A stretch of DNA of 64,000 nucleotides from Staphylococcus sp. KG4-3. GTDB lineage: Bacteria; Bacillota; Bacilli; Staphylococcales; Staphylococcaceae. The notes beneath the pieces were generated by a model. The model worked only from the letters and a program-made list of their open reading frames with translations, did not search any database and was not told where the DNA came from. The DNA lies in assembly GCF_033597815.2 (NCBI RefSeq), contig NZ_CP166245.1, forward strand, positions 868,001 to 932,000. The letters run 5' to 3'. A program made the translations under genes and the position numbers. Of this stretch, positions 59,129-64,000 are shown one piece after another. Position 1 is the stretch's first letter, and each line of letters opens with the position of its first letter.

Positions 59129-60514
59129 ATGGCTAATGAAAAAGAATCAATTACATTAGAGGATGAGCAAGTATATGATAAAGTATTGCTAGATGATTTG
59201 TTGATTAATAACCATATTGATGAATTTAGAGATGAATTCTTATCTATGCATACATATGAACAAAGTGAATACTTTGAAGATAGTGATGAAGGTATACGAC
59301 AACGTATCTTTGAAGTACTATCGCCAGAAGAAGTTGCCGATTTCTTTGAACAATTAGAAATCGATGAAGACGAATATGAAGCGTTATTTGATACGATGGA
59401 TGCTAATTATGCTAGTAAGATTTTAGAAGACATGTCTTACGATAATGCCGTAGATATTATGAATCAGTTGTCAAAACAAAAAACAGTTAGTCTCCTCACA
59501 CTAATGAAGCGTGAAGATGCTAAAGAAATTAAAGCATTATTACATTACGATGAAGATACTGCCGGTGGTATCATGACTACTGAATATATCTCATTGAAAG
59601 CAACAATGCCTGTTAAAGAAGCGCTTATTCATGTCAAAGAACAAGCCCCTAATGCAGAAACAATTTATGTTATTTTTACAGTGAATGATGATAAACAACT
59701 AGCCGGCGTGCTCTCACTTAGAGATTTGATTGTAGCTGAAAATGATGCTTACATCGAAGATATCATGAGTGAACGTGTCATTAGTGCAAATGCAGCCGAT
59801 GACCAAGAAGATGTTGCTCAAAAAATGAGAGACTATGATTTTATTGCAATGCCAGTTGTCGACTACCAAGACCATTTACTTGGTATTATTACGATTGATG
59901 ATATTCTAGACGTTATGGACGAAGAAGCAAGTGAAGACTACTCTCGTTTAGCCGGTGTATCAGACGTTGATGCTACAAATGATTCTGTAATTAAAACTGC
60001 AAGAAAAAGATTGCCATGGTTGATTATACTTACATTTTTAGGAATGATTACCGCGACAATTTTAGGATCATTTGAAGATACATTATCAAAAGTTGCATTA
60101 TTAGCTGCATTTATTCCAATTATTAGTGGGATGTCTGGAAACTCGGGTACACAATCGCTTGCCGTTTCTGTTCGTAATATTTCAACAGGTGAAATTGATG
60201 AACAAAGTAAATTTAAAGTCGCATTAAGAGAAACTGGTAGTGGATTTTTAAGTGGGTTGGTCTGTGCAATCTTGTTATTTATCATTATTATGGTCTTATA
60301 TGGCCAACCAATCTTAGCAACCATTGTAGGCAGTAGTTTAACAATCGCGATGACAGTGGGTACATTAGTAGGTTCAATGATTCCGTTAGTGATGAACAAA
60401 TTAAAAATTGACCCTGCAGTTGCAAGTGGTCCTTTTATCACTACAATTAATGATATTGTCAGTATGTTGATTTATTTTGGATTAGCAACATCATTTATGT
60501 CTTACCTAACATAA
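59129..60514 (+). CDS. mgtE: Magnesium transporter MgtE
   Basis: Mg2+-gated channel for magnesium uptake. It has 461 residues. The cytoplasmic MgtE N domain (about 10-130, very acidic) is followed by tandem CBS domains (TEYISLKATMPVKEAL and RVISANAADDQEDVAQ). Five membrane spans follow, with the selectivity-filter region GMSGNSGTQSLAVSVRNI. The N and CBS domains sense internal Mg2+. The frame begins at 59114, but that ATG is part of the ribosome site GGAGGTGGGG, so I choose ATG 59129 (MANEKES). Confidence 0.96.
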   Translation: MANEKESITLEDEQVYDKVLLDDLLINNHIDEFRDEFLSMHTYEQSEYFEDSDEGIRQRIFEVLSPEEVADFFEQLEIDEDEYEALFDTMDANYASKILEDMSYDNAVDIMNQLSKQKTVSLLTLMKREDAKEIKALLHYDEDTAGGIMTTEYISLKATMPVKEALIHVKEQAPNAETIYVIFTVNDDKQLAGVLSLRDLIVAENDAYIEDIMSERVISANAADDQEDVAQKMRDYDFIAMPVVDYQDHLLGIITIDDILDVMDEEASEDYSRLAGVSDVDATNDSVIKTARKRLPWLIILTFLGMITATILGSFEDTLSKVALLAAFIPIISGMSGNSGTQSLAVSVRNISTGEIDEQSKFKVALRETGSGFLSGLVCAILLFIIIMVLYGQPILATIVGSSLTIAMTVGTLVGSMIPLVMNKLKIDPAVASGPFITTINDIVSMLIYFGLATSFMSYLT

Positions 60515-60523
60515 GGGGGTTAT

Positions 60524-62368
60524 ATGGAATTTGTATCACTTGTTGTCGTAGTTTTAGCGGCATTTCTTACACCAATTATAGTCAATAGACTAAGGATTAC
60601 ATTTTTACCTATAGTTGTAGCTGAAATATTAATGGGTATTATTATAGGCCATTCTTTTTTGAATTTAGTCGAACGTGATTCAATACTTAATATATTATCA
60701 ACTTTAGGTTTTATATTCTTAATGTTTTTAAGTGGCTTAGAAATTGATTTTAAAGCTTTTAAAAGAGATAAAAGTTCAACTAAAAAAGAAGAAAAAGTTA
60801 AAAAGCAAGAACCAGGTCATTTACAGCTTGCCATAGTTGTATTTATGTTTATTATGATTATATCTATTGTCTTTGCATACATGTTCAAATGGTTCGGCCT
60901 AATTGATGATGTTTTACTAATGGTTATTATTATATCTACGATTTCATTAGGTGTCGTTGTACCAACATTAAAAGAAATGAATATCATGCGTACGACAATT
61001 GGACAATTTATCTTGTTAGTCGCTGTACTAGCAGACTTAGTAACAATGATCTTATTAACAGCATATGGTACGTTTCATGCTTCAGGCAATACATCATTGT
61101 GGTTAATCGGTAGTTTAGTGGTATTTACAATTGTTTTTTACTTTTTAGGTGGTTTCTTCAAGAAAGCACAATTCTTACAAAAATTAATGGATGGTACTAC
61201 TCAAATCGGCATACGTGCTGTGTTCGCACTTATCTTATTGTTAGTAGCTTTAGCTGAAGGTGTTGGTGCAGAAAATATTTTAGGCGCATTTTTAGCAGGA
61301 GTTGTAGTTTCTCTTCTTAATCCAGATGAGGATATGGTTGAAAAGTTAGATTCGTTTGGATATGGATTCTTTATTCCAATCTTCTTTATCATGGTTGGTG
61401 TAGATTTAAATATCCCAGAGTTGATTAAGGAACCAGCATTATTGCTGATTATCCCGTTTTTAATATTAGCTTTTCTAATATCTAAACTGATACCAGTATT
61501 TTATATACGTAGATGGTTTGATATGAAAACTACAATTTCTTCTGCATTTTTACTAACATCTACATTATCATTAGTAATTGCTTCTGCTAAAATTGCAGAA
61601 CAACTTGGTACAATTTCATCAGAGATATCTGGTATTTTGATATTAAGTGCCGTTATTACTTGTGTATTTGTACCAATTATCTTTAAGAAAATGTTCCCGA
61701 TACCAGACGAAGCGACAAGACAAATTGAAGTAAGTTTGATAGGAAAGAACCAACTAACCATCCCAATTGCTCAAAATTTATCTTCACAACTTTATCAAGT
61801 TTCTCTTTATTATCGAAATGATTTAAGTGACAAACGTAAATTATCTGATGCAATTTCAATGATTGAAATTGCAGATTATGAAGAAGGGTTACTTGAGCGT
61901 CTTGGTTTATTTGAGCGTAATATTGTTGTATGTTCGACAAACGATGACGATATTAATCGTAAAGTAGCATTAATGGCAAAAGCTCATGGTGTAAAACGAG
62001 TTATTTGTAGGTTAGAATCTAGTTCTAATGACGAGACTCTTCAAAGAGAAGGTATTGAAGTGTTTAGTAGTTATATGAGTAATAAGATTTTATTAAAAGG
62101 CTTAATAGAAACACCTAATATGCTTAACTTGTTAAGTAATGTCGAAACGTCATTGTATGAAATTGCGATGTTAAATCATCAATATGACCAGATTCAACTA
62201 CGTAATTTCCCATTCGGTGGGGATATTATCTTTGTTCGTATTATTAGAAATAATGAATCTATTGTCCCACATGGCGATACTCAGCTCCGTTACAGAGACC
62301 GCGTTATTGTTACAGGTTCTAAAGAATACGTTGACGAATTGAAACGTGAATTAGAGTTTTATTATTAA
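60524..62368 (+). CDS. cpaA: Monovalent cation/H+ antiporter CpaA with RCK domains
   Basis: CPA2-type K+(Na+)/H+ antiporter. The S. aureus CpaA is gated by cyclic di-AMP binding to its C-terminal domain. It has 614 residues. A membrane part of about twelve spans (1-390) includes FLMFLSGLEIDF and GAFLAGVVVSLLNPDEDM. RCK_N (about 400-520: IPIAQNLSSQLYQVSLYY, NIVVCSTNDDDINR) is followed by RCK_C (about 530-614: FGGDIIFVRIIRNNESIVPHG...). The ligand-binding role is by family. It is the last gene of the relQ run. Confidence 0.95.
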   Translation: MEFVSLVVVVLAAFLTPIIVNRLRITFLPIVVAEILMGIIIGHSFLNLVERDSILNILSTLGFIFLMFLSGLEIDFKAFKRDKSSTKKEEKVKKQEPGHLQLAIVVFMFIMIISIVFAYMFKWFGLIDDVLLMVIIISTISLGVVVPTLKEMNIMRTTIGQFILLVAVLADLVTMILLTAYGTFHASGNTSLWLIGSLVVFTIVFYFLGGFFKKAQFLQKLMDGTTQIGIRAVFALILLLVALAEGVGAENILGAFLAGVVVSLLNPDEDMVEKLDSFGYGFFIPIFFIMVGVDLNIPELIKEPALLLIIPFLILAFLISKLIPVFYIRRWFDMKTTISSAFLLTSTLSLVIASAKIAEQLGTISSEISGILILSAVITCVFVPIIFKKMFPIPDEATRQIEVSLIGKNQLTIPIAQNLSSQLYQVSLYYRNDLSDKRKLSDAISMIEIADYEEGLLERLGLFERNIVVCSTNDDDINRKVALMAKAHGVKRVICRLESSSNDETLQREGIEVFSSYMSNKILLKGLIETPNMLNLLSNVETSLYEIAMLNHQYDQIQLRNFPFGGDIIFVRIIRNNESIVPHGDTQLRYRDRVIVTGSKEYVDELKRELEFYY

Positions 62369-62431
62369 ATTGCTTATGACAGTAAATGATACTCTAACCT
62401 CATATCATCTAACTAATCATATATTTAAAAA

Positions 62432-62473
62432 CGAAGGCTGAGGCATATTATAAAGTAATGCCTTAGCCTTCGC
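62432..62473 (+). terminator. Terminator after cpaA
   Basis: CGAAGGCTGAGGCATTA-type arm (62432-62447 region) pairs with TAATGCCTTAGCCTTCG. The tail is TATATTAAAA, a weak T run. GAGGCAT core related to the other hairpins. Confidence 0.75.
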
Positions 62474-62589
62474 TATATTAAAACAAGATAAAAAGTAGTA
62501 TTTTTTGATACTCCTTGTAAAATTCAATATAAACGTACGTTCGAATCTTTTTATAATACTCCTTATAGGATAATTATTTCACTTTAGAT

Positions 62590-62658
62590 ATGTAAACGCA
62601 TAAAAAGTTCAATTGATATTAAAATAAATTGTTTATTCATTATAACCAATGTTAAAAT
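62590..62658 (+). promoter_or_regulatory. fabI promoter region
   Basis: TTGTTT (62629-62634), 18 bases, TAAAAT (62653-62658). ATGTAAACGCATAAAA (62590-62605) matches the cre consensus except for one C. TTGATATTGGTATCGA at 62667-62682, over the expected start, has one half resembling a FapR site but the other half does not fit. The remainder of 62474-62758 is AT-rich leader. Confidence 0.4.
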
Positions 62659-62758
62659 AAAGGATGTTGATATTGGTATCGAGTAAAAAAGCATATATCT
62701 GTGTCATCTGAATTCGAACCAGTTAAAAAATGAAAATTTAAATAAAGGAGCTATTTTC

Positions 62759-63529
62759 ATGTTAAATTTAGAAAATAAAACTTTCGTCATTATGGGTATT
62801 GCAAACAAACGTAGTATTGGTTTTGGCGTAGCTAAAGTATTGGACCAACTTGGTGCAAAATTAGTATTTACATACCGTAAAGACCGTAGTAAAAAAGAAT
62901 TAGAAAAATTAGTTGAACAATTAAATCAAGAAACGCATCATATGTATCAAATTGATGTTCAAAGTGATGAAGATGTAGTAAATGGTTTTGCTAAAATTGG
63001 AGAAGAAGTTGGCAATATAGATGGTGTTTACCATTCAATTGCATTTGCAAATATGGAAGATTTACGTGGTCGCTTTATTGATACATCACGAGATGGTTTC
63101 TTATTAGCACAAGATATTAGTTCTTATTCATTAACACTTGTATCACGTGAAGCTAAAAAACTTATGCCTGAAGGTGGAAGTATTGTAGCTACAACTTACT
63201 TAGGCGGCGAATTCGCAGTTCAAAATTATAATGTGATGGGTGTTGCGAAAGCAAGTTTAGAGGCAAATGTTCGTTATTTAGCATTAGATTTAGGACAAGA
63301 AAATATCCGTGTTAACGCGATTTCAGCTGGACCTATCCGTACATTGAGTGCAAAAGGTGTAGGCGGATTTAATTCAATTTTGAATGAAATCACAGAACGT
63401 GCACCGTTAAAACGTAATGTCGATCAAGAAGAAGTTGGTAAAACTGCAGCTTATTTATTAAGTGATTTTTCAAGCGGTGTTACCGGAGAAAATATTCATG
63501 TAGATAGCGGTTATCATATCGTTAAATAA
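62759..63529 (+). CDS. fabI: Enoyl-ACP reductase FabI
   Basis: Reduces trans-2-enoyl-ACP to acyl-ACP in the last step of the fatty-acid elongation cycle. It is the target of triclosan and of selective anti-staphylococcal drugs. It has 256 residues with the SDR-like fold. MGIANKRSIGFG binds NADPH, and Tyr147, Tyr157 and Lys164 are the active-site set. The residues known to change in triclosan resistance, Ala95 and Phe204, are unmutated. AAAGGAG precedes the ATG. Monocistronic. Confidence 0.98.
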   Translation: MLNLENKTFVIMGIANKRSIGFGVAKVLDQLGAKLVFTYRKDRSKKELEKLVEQLNQETHHMYQIDVQSDEDVVNGFAKIGEEVGNIDGVYHSIAFANMEDLRGRFIDTSRDGFLLAQDISSYSLTLVSREAKKLMPEGGSIVATTYLGGEFAVQNYNVMGVAKASLEANVRYLALDLGQENIRVNAISAGPIRTLSAKGVGGFNSILNEITERAPLKRNVDQEEVGKTAAYLLSDFSSGVTGENIHVDSGYHIVK

Positions 63530-63587
63530 TATTGTAAAACCTCAAAATAAATATCACATTGTCTAATTTATATATTATAATATTGGC

Positions 63588-63740
63588 TAGTGATTTGCGG
63601 GAACTTCTGCGGAAAGAGCGCTAGTCGAACACTATAGGTTAAGTCAGTATTCGCAGAAAACGTGCAAAAAAACTGCCAACAAAGTCGGGAACTTTGTCGG
63701 CGGTCTGAAACCTCTGATACTTGGTATTAGAGGTTTTTTG
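63588..63740 (+). ncRNA. Candidate structured RNA downstream of fabI
   Basis: TATAAT (63576-63581) with ATCACA 17 bases upstream could start a transcript near 63588. TTCTGCGGA (63605-63613) pairs with TTCGCAGAA (63650-63658) over 36 bases, and GCTAGT (63586-63591) can pair with GCTAGT (63620-63625) through two wobbles. GCCAACAAAGT (63675-63685) pairs with ACTTTGTCGGC (63691-63701). A strong terminator ends it (AAACCTCTGATAC at 63708-63720 with GTATTAGAGGTTT, then T). No coding frame fits. It could be the 3' UTR of fabI or a separate sRNA; I do not recognise the family. Confidence 0.42.
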
Positions 63741-63794
63741 TATTGATAAATTGAAATCGGGACATGCATTTATTACGACCTCAATATATAAAAT

Positions 63795-63827
63795 TAAAGC
63801 ACCTAGACAAATTGACTAGGCGCTTTA
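63795..63827 (-). terminator. Terminator of the minus-strand gene at the window end
   Basis: TAAAGCACCTAG pairs with CTAGGCGCTTTA, one mismatch. T-rich sequence follows on the minus strand. Confidence 0.75.
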
Positions 63828-63879
63828 ATAAATGTGTCTAAATTTAAACACTGATATAGTATCTAAGCTATTTTTTTAG

Positions 63880-64000
63880 CTATCTTTTAACATCACTATT
63901 AGCTTTTTCGATAATTTGTTGTCGATATTGGAAAACATTACGTACAATTGTTTTTATTACTGCGTAAAGTGGGACAGCTACAAGTATTAGGCCAAAGCCA
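63880..64000 (-). CDS. C-terminal end of an AI-2E family-type membrane protein (cut by window edge)
   Basis: The last 39 codons of a minus-strand gene end at TAG (63880-63882). The translated end reads GFGLILVAVPLYAVIKTIVR followed by a charged tail (QYRQQIIEKANSDVKR). A hydrophobic segment with a central Pro followed by KxxVR is typical of the last span of AI-2E/YtvI-type transporters. With so little sequence the family call is tentative; that a real coding end lies here is supported by the terminator at 63795. Confidence 0.6.
   Translation of the reverse strand, partial: GFGLILVAVPLYAVIKTIVRNVFQYRQQIIEKANSDVKR

Noticed and set aside
59938..60441. 167-codon open frame antisense to mgtE
   Set aside because: Fully contained in the membrane region of mgtE, with an Ile/Asn/Pro-rich composition typical of the reverse complement of membrane segments.
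62667..62682. FapR operator at the fabI start
   Set aside because: Only the right half matches; the left half does not align at the required spacing, so I do not call it an operator.

Overview
The window is low-GC Firmicute chromosome and looks like Staphylococcus. The gene order mnhA-kapB-ppi, rocD-gudB-glpQ-argHG-pgi, spsA-spsB-addB-addA, cdr, clpB, fabH-fabF, opp3, trpS-spx-mecA-coiA-pepF-rsaE-yjbH, relQ-nadK-mgtE-cpaA-fabI is the staphylococcal core order as I know it. The proteins match the S. aureus families closely but differ at many positions from the S. aureus sequences I remember, so I infer a coagulase-negative species or a close relative of S. aureus. I cannot name the species. 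There are no rRNA or tRNA genes, no insertion sequences, no prophage and no CRISPR array.

Layout. 1-5 kb: start of the Na+/H+ antiporter gene mnhA (cut by the window edge), kapB, a cyclophilin, an S1-domain RNA-binding protein, a small membrane protein and an Old Yellow Enzyme homologue. 5-13.5 kb: nitrogen and carbon metabolism (ornithine aminotransferase, glutamate dehydrogenase, a secreted glycerophosphodiesterase, argininosuccinate synthase and lyase, phosphoglucose isomerase). 13.6-24.3 kb: a short degenerate-looking stretch, a VTT-domain membrane protein, the signal peptidase pair SpsA (catalytically dead) and SpsB (active), the AddAB recombination helicase-nuclease and a DUF418 membrane protein. 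24.5-34.2 kb: a FAH-family hydrolase, a small membrane protein, a TetR regulator with a divergent PanE-like oxidoreductase under a clear palindromic operator, CoA-disulfide reductase, a HAD phosphatase, SufT, an OatA-like acyltransferase, and an SDR/NTF2-like pair in which the SDR has a stop at codon 3.

34.3-42 kb: clpB behind a CtsR box, fabH-fabF behind a FapR box, a composite intergenic repeat, an MFS transporter and a DUF3899 membrane protein. 42.3-48.1 kb: the five-gene opp3 oligopeptide importer behind a good SigA promoter and two CodY-like boxes. 48.2-56.2 kb: trpS, spx, mecA (the ClpC adaptor, not the resistance gene), coiA, pepF, the sRNA RsaE, and yjbH-truncated hemoglobin-yjbK on the minus strand. 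56.4-62.4 kb: an apparent operon UPF0738-relQ-nadK-pseudouridine synthase-mgtE-cpaA. 62.7-64 kb: fabI, a structured untranslated region that may be a small RNA, and the 3' end of an AI-2E-type membrane protein.

Most of this is core housekeeping. The parts worth a second look are the TetR/PanE-like module, the SDR with an early stop, the candidate RNAs after fabI and between spx and mecA, the repeat cluster before the MFS gene, and a family of look-alike terminator hairpins. Many genes touch redox or stringent-type stress: spx, yjbH, cdr, truncated hemoglobin, RsaE, clpB, relQ and cpaA.
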